This document shows positions 1-23,498 of a stretch of DNA of 64,000 bases, in pieces. Each line of letters opens with the position of its first letter. Positions within the stretch are counted from its first letter, which is position 1. The translations under genes and the position numbers were made by a program. The notes below the pieces were generated by a model, which was not told the DNA's origin, searched no databases, and saw only the letters and a list, made by a program, of their open reading frames with translations. Source of the stretch: Hormiphora californensis (lineage: Eukaryota; Ctenophora; Tentaculata; Cydippida; Pleurobrachiidae). The stretch covers positions 4,636,520-4,700,519 of the forward strand of contig CM035355.1 in assembly GCA_020137815.1 (NCBI GenBank), in the 5' to 3' direction.

Positions 1-117
1 CTAACTTTTACAAGGAGAAATTATCTGAAGTGTTAATTATAATCGGAGAGAGTGCAATATTATATTTCATGAATTGCACTACGTCTGAAACAACATCTAG
101 CCTGGGCATAAAGCACT

Positions 118-250
118 AAAGTCGGATTTTTTGAAACTGTCACCCCAAAATGACCGCGCATGTGAAATTTATCAATTGACGGCGCACACAATTACCTGTG
201 ATGTGAGCGCAAAACGATTCGGCCGAAAGGGTGACAGTTTCAAAATCCCC
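118..250. repeat. Diverged foldback fragment of the AAGTCGGATTTTTTGAA family
   Basis: The motif AAAGTCGGATTTTTTGAA with TGTCACCCC begins near 119, and a reverse-complement form (GGGTGACAGTTTCAAAATCC) lies near 230-250. The same terminal sequence borders the palindrome at 1461-1614, so this looks like an older, decayed copy of one family. It has no coding potential. The rest of 1-1100 is A-rich or unremarkable and I see no gene in it. Confidence 0.5.
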
Positions 251-1122
251 TTGTCATCCTCTAACCTTGTGGGAGGAGTTGTGCCAAATTCAAAACTACA
301 CCTAATAAGATGAATTTCTTTACCAGATGATAGCCTCAAAACATTGCTAGTTAGAACTGTGAGTTTCACTTTTCGGGAAGGGTTCCATCGTGAAACAATC
401 GTCTGTCCTCAGTACTGGTTCAGTTAAAGTAGATAGTAGAAACAGAAGTTTCATAATCGTGGAGAACTAAACGTATGGCTCGAGCTTATGTTCAGTTTGT
501 TTATCAATCAAACTGAACACGAAAGGAAAAAAAAAGGAGAAAGGGGAGAAAAAAAGTAGAGGGAAGAGGAAAGAAAAAAAGAAAAAAAAAAAAAAGAAAG
601 AGAGAAGATGAAATGAGGGATGGGAAGGAGTGTAGGGTTTAAGGGTAGAAAGTGATTAAAAATGGTATTAAGAATAAGAGTAGGAAGAAATGAGAAGTGG
701 AAACCCAAAAAAAAACAAGAATGAGCGTAATTGAAATTTGAAGTACACATTAGTAGCAACGAAAAAGTGGGTCGTTGAGTGGTTGACAGGGGACACAGAA
801 GCAACGGTGCAGTTGTAGCATGCACACTGGAATTTACTGTGTATGGGGGTTGGATAGAAATTGGAGAAGGGATATATATAAGATTGGATTTTTAATTTGG
901 AAGTAGGATTGTGAGTAAAACTTTTGTTTTGTAGTTAATCATGATATGGGAGCGTCGACCAACCCCGTATGTGTCGCCTACGGCGCGACGAATGGGGGAG
1001 AGACGTGCCAAATCTGTCTGAGTCCCATAGCATTGGCCGTGGCCACACTCACAGTCGAGTCACACTCACACTGAGTCACAGGTGTACTCTGTTTGAATGC
1101 TTCTCCAGTTCTTCATGCTCTC

Positions 1123-1867
1123 TTTTCGGAGCGTGTTCGTTACACGGGGGATTACGGGGGCTCGAATAGATCGCCCGTATAGATCGCCCGTACCAGTCGC
1201 CCGTACATTTGCTTTGCGCATTACGTTTCATCGCACTTTCTCCACAAATAAGGTACATGCGCGTTACGTGCATGTGTTTTGTTGTGATGAAAGTGTGGTG
1301 AAACGTATAGTCCATTTTTATTCAACTGTTCACCCTCCAACTCGTGCGCGTGCGATATTTTAATTTACGCTGCGCGCGCTACACGTTAACATGTGATAGA
1401 CGCGCAAAAAAATTCCGCGCACGACTTTGGGGGGTGAACAGTTGAAAAAAAATGGAGTATAAAGTCGGATTTTTTGAAGTTGTCACCCCCCTTTTCGTGC
1501 GCGGAATGTTTTTGCGCGTCACATCACATGTTAACGTGTGGTGTGCGCGTGAAATTTGATAAATTTCACATGCGCAGTCATTTGGGGGTGACAACTTCAA
1601 AAAATCCGACTTTAATGCGCAAAGCAAATGTACGGGCGACTGGTACGGGCGACTGGTACGGGCGTCTCATCCGGGCCCCCGTAATCCGCTGCCTCTCGGC
1701 ATTGCGCGTCGCGGGTGCAGGAGCTAGCCCGGGTGAGCGAGCTAACAATAGTGAACTTCCATGCGATATAGTACATCGCGCGCATGTAATTGCACTATTG
1801 TTAGCTTGTTCGCCCGGGTTTGGTACAGTCTGCGACGCGCAGTGTTGAGACGAACACGTTCCGAAAA
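1123..1867. repeat. Nested (Russian-doll) palindromic repeat cluster
   Basis: Several inverted repeats lie inside one another. The outermost pair is TTTTCGGAGCGTGTTCGT (1123-1140) against its complement at 1850-1867. Inside it are a GC-rich pair with repeated CGCCCGTA motifs (about 1151-1223 against 1613-1685), a pair ending ACGTTTCATCGCACTTTC (about 1221-1307), a pair AACTGTTCACCC (about 1315-1455), a pair AAAGTCGGATTTTTTGAA (1461-1614), and a pair GCGAGCTAACAATAGTG (about 1735-1820). The best reading is serial insertion of short foldback transposons into each other. There is no credible reading frame. From 1870 to 2534 I see only AT-rich sequence that probably includes the 3'UTR of CLNS1A. 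Confidence 0.75.
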
Positions 1868-2534
1868 TGCAGGATCAGTTTCATTTAATTTTGAGGATTT
1901 TCAGTGATCAAACTCAAAGAAAGCTCTCCAAAACTAAAAAGAAGCAAAGTCAAGATGAAAGGTCCTTTTACTTTTAGTAGAACATCTCGTCTTTGTCAGA
2001 CAATTATTGTCTCTACAAGTACAATTCAAAAAGTATTTCTTTGGTTTTGCATAAAATAAATTAAGTTATAAATACAAAACGATTAAAAATATTCTTCCAC
2101 ATCCCTTTTCTTCTAGAACTTCTAGTAAAACTTCTACAGAACAAGAATAACCGTTAACTTAAATCATTCCCCAGACTGCCCAACTATCGAGGCTGAAAAT
2201 TATATTTCCGCCTCGACCGTATAGCTATTTAGCTCGCTCTTTCTCTGACGCACAGTTTGAGACTTGATCACATTTTAAGGGGTGCTCCTAAACGATTTAA
2301 CTAGGCCAGGGTTGATGGTGGATGGTGAACACTGATATAGTATAATGATAATAAAACAATATAAAATCTTCCAGACCAAATAAAATTTAAAAAATAAATG
2401 TCATGACAGTCCTAGGCATCTTTTTATCAGCCCTTCTTCTGCACATGTCCCGAACTGGTCGTGTAATTGGGAAAGATAATTGGGGTCTCTCTCCTCCCCT
2501 TGCTTCCCTATTCCTATCCAATTTGTCTCCCTTT

Positions 2535-12475
<9,941 letters not shown>

Positions 12476-12507
12476 AGCTATATAGTGGAGGTAGTGGAGT
12501 TAAATCA
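12476..12507 (-). promoter_or_regulatory. 3' splice site 2 nt upstream of the CLNS1A start codon
   Basis: On the minus strand GATTTAACTCCACTACC leads to CTATATAG, with AG at 12478-12479 and the ATG beginning at 12475. It has the same layout as internal acceptors of this genome: a TTTAAC branch-like site, then pyrimidines, then AG. It is either a 5'UTR intron acceptor or a trans-splice acceptor. Confidence 0.6.
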
Positions 12508-12554
12508 TAAACGTCATGAGGTAGGGGGAAGGGGGTAAATGTCACGGTGTGACT

Positions 12555-12629
12555 GTCAGAGCATTGGCCTGACCAATTCTCGTTGCTCTCGGAGCGCGCG
12601 AGAACTGTGGTCAGCGCATTGGCCTGACT
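12555..12629. repeat. Dispersed inverted repeat (GTCAGAGCATTGGCCTGAC)
   Basis: Two near-identical phrases, GTCAGAGCATTGGCCTGACC and GTCAGCGCATTGGCCTGAC, flank AATTCTCGTTGC and GCGCGAGAACTG, which pair with each other. A related copy is at 41123-41207 inside UGGT. The family is unknown to me. Confidence 0.6.
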
Positions 12630-13189
12630 GCGGTGTGAGACGTTATCATAACAGGGTAAGAGGGTCATTATACGGAGCCGAGGGGGGGGGGGAGGGAGTA
12701 TCATCCATGGTGAGATTCAGTACAGAGCAGAATAGATAGCAGGGGGAGCCTAAAAAGGTAGTATACATTTGGCTGTTTCTCTTGATCATTTCAATTAACT
12801 AAACCACTTCGTCTGAAAAACTAATTTGTACTTCTTGACCGCATTACTCAGCTTCACAAGACACCCAAGGAGAAACCCTGTCTATTACCTGTCTGGCGCC
12901 GCCGACCCCATCTGACCGCACTGTCAAATTGGGGTCTGGCGCCGCCAGACAGTTCTCTACCACCTGCGCCACCACCTCTCCTACCCAGTACCCACTTGCC
13001 GATAAGAGGGTACACCTTACTCAAAGCTCTATGTACAATTTTGCACCTAGCTACTCAGCCCCCATTACACGATGTCTACGGAGAGTGTGGTTATTACCAA
13101 ATACGACCTAATCATAACTTTGTCATAGCCGCCTCTCAGTATAGCTCTCCCATTGGTCTTCAATCTCCCATTAGCGACTTTCTCTCTGA

Positions 13190-13242
<53 letters not shown>

Positions 13243-13553
13243 TCTCCTCTTTCAATAATCCCATAATAATTATAGCGTCGTAATGGCACCCCTCTTACCC
13301 ACTATGATCGGGAATTATTTTCAGTTTCTTTTCTTAACTTTCCTTAGATTTCAATGTTAAAATTTGCCTAAATTTGTAATATGAACGATTGGAATTCAGC
13401 TGTGTATTGTGCAACAGATCATGATCTTTAGCTCATGAGACGCAATGCATACATAGTGCACATACTGAGGCATATACTTGCTTCCAATCTTCATATATTC
13501 TCTCTTTTAGTTCCTCTGGCCCTACTCGCTGTCTATCTCTATCTATCCATCTA

Positions 13554-13590
<37 letters not shown>

Positions 13591-13943
13591 ACATCTATCT
13601 ATCTCTCCCTCTCGCTCCCTCTCTCTCAGTAATGAATTACCATCGGCCCATATACCATCGCAATCAGTATACTGAATATTGTACATGTTTTTTTTTCGGA
13701 GGAAGAATGAAAGAAAGATATAGGGATAGAGAGGGAGATTGAGAAAGAGAGAAGTAGAGAAAAAGAGGATATCTATGAAATTATATGGCAGTTAAACACG
13801 TATGAAAATATGACAAAGAGAGAGAGAGAGAGAGTTTGGGAACGAAATTGGGAGAAATAGATTGAAAGAGAGAAATAGAGATAGAGAGAATTTGTGTGTG
13901 AGAGATAGTGAGAGAGAAAGAGACGATAGGGAGAGTATATGAG

Positions 13944-13979
<36 letters not shown>

Positions 13980-14139
13980 TCGTGGTTTGGGGAGCAAAAA
14001 AAGCTGCAGCTGCCGTAGACATAAAGCGAATGGTACTCAGCTGTGTGTTAATATATACCAAAATGAAAACACAGCAGTCTAAGTTAGACTCTAACACAGC
14101 TGGCAAATGTATTGTAGGAAAGATATAGAGAGATAGAGA

Positions 14140-14203
<64 letters not shown>

Positions 14204-15913
14204 TGTTGATACCACCACGTGCTTTGTATTTTACATCATCCTAGCCATTGAACAATTGCATTATGAAACTACCTTTCACTAGTTTTGTACATTAAATCAC
14301 ACTTGTGTCTGCTATCCTTTCTTTTCCCAATTTGAAGACTGCAACTGTTTATCCAATTCTATCTCGCTTTTTCCAATTTTCAGTTAGACACTTCCGTCTT
14401 TGGACGAGACGCAGCCCAAAAATGTCTGGCTGAGAATTGGAAAATAGAGATGGGGAACACTGTTGGCATGGCACATCTAGGACGGGTGAGCTTTAATTGA
14501 GATTTTTCGTTTCTAGATAGTATACATCACATGTGCAAACCTAGCATATACACACCATCTCTAAGGAGAGGGGGTTGAACGCCGGGGTGCCCGTTTGGAT
14601 AAGCTGGGGGGGAGGCCCAACCCGTAAAGGGGCGAAGAAAAAGATGTCTCTTCGGCTCTCTTTCAAACTTTCACCCCCATATTCCACACACCCTCTCTCC
14701 CCCGCTCTCCCTTCTTTCTTCTTCGTCTCTCAGGAAGAACGCACACATGCCCGTCCCTCTCTCTCGATTTATATATTTTTCTCTTCTCTCTCTCCTCTCT
14801 CTTTCTCCTCTTCCTTCCTCTTTCCATCTTAGCCCCCCCCCCCTACTCGCGCAGAGCATGCCTCGCCCACTATGGTTTCGCGAACCTTTCCATTCACCCT
14901 TTCTACCTCTATCTCCTTCTCTATTCTCTCTCTCTCTCTCTCGTCCACTAACACGCACCACTCCCCATGAAACCTAAGGCCCATGTTGGAACAGGGTTAA
15001 ATCCCCGACCCGATCCTGTTCCCCCAGGCCTGCGGAGTAAAGGTAGGTAGAACAATGTACTCTCTCTCTCTCCCTTTTTCTCTCTCTCTCCCTCTCTTTC
15101 TCTCCGACTCCAAGATAGATGCTAGTCTTTGTTCACAGCTTGCAGCTCAGATGCCGTTTGCCTCAACATATTAGTTTGCTCTCTTGATAATGATAGTTCA
15201 GTGCGCAACTTTTCCCATCCGCAGCATTTTCTACATTCCACTCGATTTGATTCTTTCTGCTTCTTTTTTACTCGAATAATGACTTATGACATGTAAAGAG
15301 CTGTTGTTGCGTAACGAAGTTTGAAGTTTTTGCTTCTTTTGTTACATCAGCCGCCAGTAAATTCATTAATTCTAGTAAAATATTATTCATTAATTTTGTT
15401 CTGTGGAACTGCATGCAGTTGACAGGTATTTACCCCATTCTTCTTTGTTAAATAATCAGCTGCTTAAATCTAGTCAGTTGACAGCTCTATTTGTTTCTAA
15501 TTCTGCACTGATTTTATTTTATCTAATTTTAGATAAAATAAAATCTTTAGATTCTAAAGACCTCTTTATGTGCTGACAGTTCTACTTCCAAGCAACCTCT
15601 TAAAACTCTCCCCGTTTGCTATTTAGGAACTCAACCAGATCTCCTCTCGTTTATGGGGTGGGGGATATAGGGGTTAGGCAAGAATTAAGGGTCATAGGAA
15701 GATGGATTGGGGCTGGGATACATAGAATTTATACAGCCGATCTAAAACTTTGTAGCAAAAGAATAAATTACGGGTTCACGGATAAAAATTTAGAGAGATC
15801 TGTGCCACATATATTTTCAACAGTTCTGTGTTAACACAATAAAATGTGTGTTTTCATGTTAGGAACATGTTAGGTTCATGTTAGGAACATGTTAGTATCA
15901 TGTTAGGAACATG
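12630..15913. other. Spacer between CLNS1A and PHB2, simple-repeat rich
   Basis: It is dominated by CT tracts (13186-13247, 13540-13630, 14690-14830, 14920-14945, 15060-15105) and GA tracts (13700-13980, 14121-14199). Apart from the candidate exon at 14384-14485, I found no coding signal on either strand. ATGTTAGGAAC-type words repeat near 15855-15912, next to the PHB2 stop. Confidence 0.7.
14384..14485 (+). CDS. Candidate internal exon of an unidentified plus-strand gene
   Basis: A 102-nt open segment is bounded by a strong acceptor (TTTTTCCAATTTTCAG) and a good donor (GTGAGC). In phase 0 it reads 34 residues beginning LDTSVFGRDAAQKCLAENWK and ending MAHLGR, with protein-like composition and no stop. 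I do not recognise the family. No convincing partner exon was found; a 15-nt acceptor-donor interval at about 15028-15042 could be a microexon, but that is speculative. It could also be a chance open segment, so confidence is low. Confidence 0.3.
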
Positions 15914-16949
15914 TTACTCTGCAACAACTTCCGGAACAGCTACCTCCGGAACAGCTACTTCCGCAGCAATTTCCTCCAGCAACTCAGGGTTGCTAGCCTT
16001 GATCATCTCTCCAGCCTCCTTGCTCAGATTAAAGAGCGTCGTATCTCCCTCGGTATCTCGAATGTTGAGGAAGAGAGAGTCGGCGTTCAGATACATTTTG
16101 TTGTTGGATCGGGCTACTGTACTGGAGATGTTCTTAGCGGCTCCGATCCTGTAGGGGGGGGGGGTTAGTGCCGTTAGACAGGCATAGAGTAAATACATTG
16201 GTGAGAATATATTTATATTGGCAGCTCAAGGGGAATATAGGTGAGAGTCGAATGATGGTAGACGGGAAATTCCCGTTGGGAAGAAGGATCTTCGCTAGAA
16301 TTAATTGTAGAGAAACACCCAGGATAAAAACCCCACGGGAAAGAAAGAGACAGGGTAATGACTAATGTACAAATTATGTTCAGGATCAGTCTGGTACATG
16401 CTATTCTGGATGTGCATGCAGCTGTTCATGATAGACACACATACAAACAGCTGTGTAGTATTGGGATGTATTACATTGGGGCCCACAAACCTATCAGATC
16501 AAATCTATATTTCCCCGAAAATGTCGTTCTAATGATGAGAAAGATGACCTATATTTTAAAATTACCTTCTCAATTTGAGGTACCCAGGGTTGGTGGCAAT
16601 GGCTGCACCAAGAAGTGTAGCAGCTCGAGCCTCTCCCTCCGCCTGGACAATCTTCTGTTGTCGCTCCTGGACAGCCTTCTCGACCAAGATAGCCGCTCTT
16701 TGGGCCTCCTGTTGGGCTAAAATGGGGGGAAATGGGTTAGGGGGAGGGAGATACATCATTAGTTGGGAGAGAGAACTTGTTGAGTAAGTGGTAAACAAGA
16801 AAGAACGGAGATGGTGTGTTGTTCATGAGCCTGGCAAGATCAGTTGGTCGGGAGATGTCGACTAATGGAGGTATGTGACATGACAGATTGATTCAGTGAG
16901 AATACGTAATCTGACTTGATGCTTAAAATGAAGGATAATGAAAGACTTG

Positions 16950-17005
<56 letters not shown>

Positions 17006-18114
17006 CCCTCTCTCCCCCTTTTCTTCCCTCTCTCTTTCCCCCCCTTTCCCTCCCTCGCCTTTCCCCCCTCTCTCCTCTTCCTTTTCCTCCCTCTCTTTCT
17101 CCTTTTCTCTCCCTCTCTCTTTTTCTCCTTTTCCCCCCCCTTTCCTTCCCTTTCCCCCCTTTTTTTCCCTTAGGGGGGTTTGATGCATCGGCTGCCGCCC
17201 CCTTTCTCTGTCTAGTGTCTCTCTTTCTGTCTATCTTTCTCTTTTCTTTCTCTCTTCTTCTCTTTCCCTCCCCCTCTCCTCACATCGCTCTTCCTTCTTT
17301 CTTTCTCCTTTCTCTCTCTCCCCCTCTTTCTCTCCTACAGTGTCCTAGTTCTCTAGTAAACTATATTCTGAGCTATAAACCAACTCCTTCTAGTAACACA
17401 TTTCATTAGACCTCACTTTGTCCATCCAATATTAACTCTTCCACCTTTCACCTCATGTTGGTGGAAAACTTACAAATTAGTTCCGAAAATTATCTCATTT
17501 TGGCATAATTTTCCTGGCCTATCACTTACCGACTTGCTTGGATTCAACAGCAGCTGTGTACTGTGCTGAGAAGGACAGATCGGTGATGGCAACATCCTCT
17601 AGAATGATGTTGAAATCCCGGGCTCGGTCTACCAGCTGTTCCCGAACCATGTTACTAACCTAGTGGGAGGGGTGTTACTAATGAACTAATCAGGGGGGGG
17701 GTGTTACTAATCTGGGGAGGGGTTTCACTAATCATTGTAGTCATTTTGATCAAGTTGGGGAGGGGGGTTCGAGGTGTCAATAATCAGTAGGTAAGCGATA
17801 GGTAATGTCAGTAGGCAAGAGTGTCAATAGGTTGCATTTATCACGGGGTATCTTTGCACTGTGTTCAATGGGAGGATCAGGGGCGATGGCTTTAGTTGTC
17901 ACAATTGTCATATCTCTGACATGAGACAAATAGTTCAAATAGTTCAAGCTCTCGCGCCCAGTTTAAAAGTTATGAATAAAAGATGTTGATAGCCTTTGTT
18001 CTCACCCGAGTGGTTAATGTAACGGTTTAAACCATGTTAATTTTAGGATAGCTTGCTGAATATGCCCATATATGGTTGCCAATCTGTCCTCCTCTAAACT
18101 ACTCTCCGCTGAGC

Positions 18115-18178
<64 letters not shown>

Positions 18179-21100
18179 AGAGAGAGAAGGTGATTGTGTA
18201 AGGCAGCGTGTAATGGAACTTTAACGCCGAGGATCGTACCACGCCCTTTTATAACGCATTGCTCAATCCGCTTTTAGAATCAATCACTTTGATTTACTGA
18301 ACTTTGTATACATTGCACATTTGCTTTATCTCTAACTTTACTATCTCGATTAACATCGGTACTGGGGCTTGATTGCATTGACCCCCTCTTCTTTTTCTTT
18401 TCTCCCTCTCTCTCCCTATCTCTCCCCCCTCGGCCCTCTCTCTCCCTATCTCCTTCTCCATCTCATATTCATTCAGCATACTCCAGAGGCTACTTAATTG
18501 TCAGAGTGTGTGTTTCTGATACTTTTGTACAACGCAAGCACGCATGTGACACACTAGACCTATATTATATGCAAGCTCTCCCTCTCTCTCTCCGTCTAGC
18601 TCTCTCTCTCCTAGTTAAAGTAACAATCTCTCTCCGTCTAGCCACAAAGCATGATGATGAATTGGATTTTATATTTGACATGGTGTATTTTGCTAGAACT
18701 CCTTCTCTTGGGCACGGTTTTTTTTGTTGATAATGTGTCGGTCATAATTATAAATTTTCAGTTGTGAACATTTCAATTTGATCACTGATCGCCGATAAAA
18801 GTCTTTGACCTTTGTGTCTGTTTATCAGCCTGTATTGTCTGTTTGTCAGCCTGTATTGTTTGTGAGTATTGTCAGCCTGTATTGTCTGTGTGTATTGTCT
18901 GTCTGTACTGTCTGTTTGTCAGCCTGTATTGTCTGTGTGTCCGTACCAGTTGACGCTGAGTGATGAGCTGGGACGCATTGAATTGGGCCACCACGGACTT
19001 CAGAATCTCGTTAACGATAGAGGGCAACACCCTGTAAAAGAAAATGATGTGAGAGAGACAGAGGGGGTGGGAGAGAGAGAGAGGCATAAAGAGATGGATA
19101 GAGGGCGAGAGAGGAAGCTGGGGGAGAGAGACAGAGAAAGAGAGAAAGTGAGAATGAGAGAGAAATGTTAGTTTGAAAGAACGAGAAGGGCCGGGGTTGT
19201 ATCGAAATTGGACGGGGCTAGGAGAGAAACAATAAAAGGGATGAAGCGGGTAGGTAGGGGTTTGTCAAAGCTGAGATCATTTGACGTGTGTATAATAGAT
19301 CGACTACTACAGCTGTGTATGTTGCGGGACAATACTGACGATTACAACACTATTGTACTGTGTGTTAAATTGAGAAAGATAAGAATTGCTCTCTATAGAT
19401 CACTCTATTATAGTTGCAATATATATTCCCTGTACTGTTTTGTGAAAATGAATTGACCCCACCCTGCTGGGTAAGAGCTAAAGAGAAGGTGTCCTAATGT
19501 ACACCACCTTGATAGTTTGGTATCGAAGACACCTCACACTGGCGCTGGCAAGGGGTAACTTCGTAACCACCTTGATAGTACGCGTCGCTGACTACTATTA
19601 GTAGTCAGCGACGCGTGTTATTTAAAGATAGAAAGGTTTTTACTCACTCAATAAATTATTTAACTGTGTAACTAACTCACTTTATTGTATAAATTTACTT
19701 ACTTACTTAATACAGTCGGACCCCGATTTACTGGGCAAAACCCTGTCCCCGAGCATCCTAGTAAATCGGGGTCCGATTGTAGCTAACATTGTGTCTTACC
19801 TCTCGTTAAAATCTCCACCGAGTCTTCTTGAGATAGTCACCAAGTTGTTAGGGTCAGGTCGGGAGAGTACTCGAAGGGAAATATTCACAGTCTGGAGATC
19901 CTTACTACCAGTGGGGGAGGTGATTCGGCGGGGTGTCGCCCTGATGTCGTAGATGATGGGCTTGTGGAGCCATGGCATCTTGAAGTTTAGACCTGGGGAG
20001 AGAGAAAGATGAGTAGGTTGGTAGGGTGGTTCTGACATTTAGACCTGGGGAGATATATTGAAATTTAGACCTGGGGAGAGAAAGAGTTCATGATAAGATG
20101 AGTAGGTGTGGTTCTCTTATTTAGATCTGGGTATCAATGAGGGAGAGATATGATATGTAAAATCTAACCATGAGTAAACCCTAAGCTATGTCTCAGAAAA
20201 GATACAGTCAAATCCTGAGCTATTTGTTTCCTAGACATCACGTACCGATATATCTCATTTTCAACATCACTACTCAACTGTAAAACTACTCCTTTGTTGC
20301 CGCCCACTGTAAAACTATGATCGCAAAAGGCAAGCTTCCCCTCGTCCGACCCGAAGTTGGAATTATAGGGGTTTAGTTTGTCGAACCGGCAAGTTGCTAA
20401 CATATTTTAAATCTTCACTACTTCTCAAATGATCCCATACTTTCAGTCTAATCCCAAAATCCTATTAAAAATAGAGACAAAAATAACGGCACCAAACTGT
20501 GAAATGCCCTTGCATTAGTGCGAGTAGAATAAAATCAATTTTGTATCTCACCACGTTAATCAATCATTAATTAAGTTAATGCTCTTATTTGTTTTAGAGG
20601 TGCTCAAATTTGATCTAAATGCCGAGTTTATAGCAAGAAAGGACTATTTTACAACGAATTCCCTGGTTACTATGGTAACCAACACCGTTGTCATAGTAAA
20701 TTAATCGAACTCTATCGAGTCTATCGCCAGCATCTGTATGAAACTTTCACAAAGGCTCAAAGTTTGAATATCAAATTTGCCAAAACTGTGCAGGGGCAAA
20801 AGTTTTAATTGATTATTATTAATTAATTAATTAGAAAATCAAAAATCCGGCTCCGTTATGACTCGTATTTATACTACTAGAACATACATACAAAGTTTCA
20901 TTTCGAAATTTCAAACGGTGTGGCCACAGTTCGAATATCAAATTTACCGAAAATGTGCAGGGGCAACATTTGCCGCAAATGTACAGGGGCAAAATGTGCA
21001 GGGGCAAAATTTTAATTGCTTATAATTAATTGGATAATTAATTTTGACTATTCCCACTTTTTGTCGATCTTTCTATATGCATGAACTACATTACTACAAA

Positions 21101-23467
21101 ATGTTAGGTCGTTATTTATAGCAGAACAGAAAATATACCATTTTTAGTTGCCTTGTTCAGGAAATGTGCAGGGGGTCGAAATCAGCGGTGCAGGGGAAAG
21201 ATGGTGCAGGGGCAAAATTTTAATTACTTATAATTAATTAGTTAAATTAAAAATAAGAAATCCAGCCTTTTTATGACTCGTAGTTATACTACTAGAACAT
21301 GCATACAAAGTTTCATTTCGAAAAAACAAACGGTTTGGCCACAGTTTGAATATCAAAATTGCAAAAAATGTGCAGGGGTATTTGCCCCTGTACATTTTCA
21401 AAAAAAGTGCAGGGGGCCCTAAAAAAGTCCATTTTTGCATGCCTATAACTAATTAATTAATTAATTTTCAATACTCCCACTTTTCGAATATCATTTTTTA
21501 TGATTGAAGAACATTCCTACAAAGTTTCAAGTCAATATTTCAAGCAGAACGGAAGATAAACCGTGTGCAGGGGCACGCGTGCAGGGGCAAAAAATCAAAA
21601 TGTACAGGGGCAATGTGCAGGGGCAAATTTTGATAGCTTATAATTAATTAATTAATTAAAAAATCAAAAATCCGGCCACGTTATGACACGTAGTTATACT
21701 ACTAGAACATGCCTACAAAATTTCAGGTCGATATCTCAAACGATGTGGCCGCAATCGCTGCCTGAAATTTGCCCCCCCCCCCCCCCGAAAATCTTCTATT
21801 CTTTGTATATATATGATCGCAAAAGGCAAGCTTCCCCTCGTCCGACCCGAAGTTGGGAGATTCGTCGAAACAGCAACCTTCAGGCTGTTAAAATATTTTT
21901 TGATGCGAGACGGCCTGTTTATTATAGTAGGGTCGGTTGTGGGAAGTTGGGTCTGGAATTTTAAATTTGACTTTCTGATATGATTAGGGACTCTATAAAA
22001 AGTCCAAAGTACCATCCCACAGGTCTCTACCACCCCCGGTTCACTAATTAGTCGCAATTATGTGATTTATGACGTTATCGCCAATTAGCACTAATAATAC
22101 CAGTTCCTGGTCACTTTGAGCTTAGATTTTGATACCAGCTGATAGAGGATCACTAGATTTTTCCGTTTGGCTGGCGGTTGGCTGGCACCACGTGGGATTA
22201 CGGGTTTAGGTCGTCGTGGGAGGTCGACATTATTCGCGTTCGATCGGGCTCGATGAGGTGATCAAAAGCTAGTGGGCCAGACCTTGGCCCCACCCCGTTC
22301 TTGGCTTATTGGGATTTTTCGGTTTCCCGCCAAAATATTTTCCCGCCATATACAGTCGGACCCCGATTTACCGGGCCCCGATTTATCGGAACCCCGATTT
22401 ACCGGGAGGATAATCTTCCCCCGAAATAGGATATTGACAGTTTTTGACCCCGATATACCGGGCACCCCGATTTACCGGGCAAAACCCTTTCCCCCGAGCA
22501 TCCCGGTAAATCGGGGTCCGACTGTATATGCTTTATTTTTTTGCCCCTGCACTGCCACTGCACATTTTTTTAATTGCTTATAATTAATTGGATAGTTAAT
22601 TTTGAATATTCCCACTTTTTGTAGACCTTTCTATATGCTTGAAGAGCATTCCTACAAAGTTTCAAGTCGATATTTATAGCAGAACGGAAAATATTTTCAA
22701 ATGCTCAGGGGCAATGCTCAGGGGCACCATAAAAATGTCCATTTTTTAATTGCTTTTAACTCATTGATTACTTAAATTTGAATATTCCCACCTTTTGTAG
22801 ACCTTTCTATATGCTTGAAGAGCATTCCTACAAAGTTTCAAGTCGATATTTCAAGCAGATCGGGAGATAATTGCGACTCAGGTGCCCCTGGGCCACTTTT
22901 GTTAGTGCGGGGGCAATTTTAAAATTTTAATTGCTTATAATTAATTAATTAAGTAAAAAATCAAAAATCCGGCTCCGTGGTGACTCTTAGTTATACCACT
23001 AGAACATGCCTACAAAGTTTTAGATCGATATGTCAAACAGTGTGGCCACAATTTGAATTTTAAAATTGCCCAGGGGCAGTTTTTTCAAATGCTCGGGGGC
23101 AAAATTCAGGGGCACCAAAAATGTCCATTTTTGCATGCCTATAACTCATTGATTACTTAATTTTGACTATTCTAACTTTTTGTAGATCATTTTTTATGCT
23201 TGAAGAGCATTCCTACAAAGTTTCAAGTCGATATTTCAAGCAGATCGGGAGATAATTTCGGCTCAGGGGCAATGCCCAGGGGACAGAACACCCCATGCTC
23301 AGGGGCACGGTGCAGGGGCTACTTTTTAATTACCTATAATTAATTAATTAGGCAAAAAATCAAAAATCCGGCCACGTTATGACACGTAGTTATACTACTA
23401 GAACACGCCTACAAAATTTCAGGTCGATATCTCAAAAAATGTGGCCACAATCGCTGCCTGAAATTTG

Positions 23468-23498
<31 letters not shown>

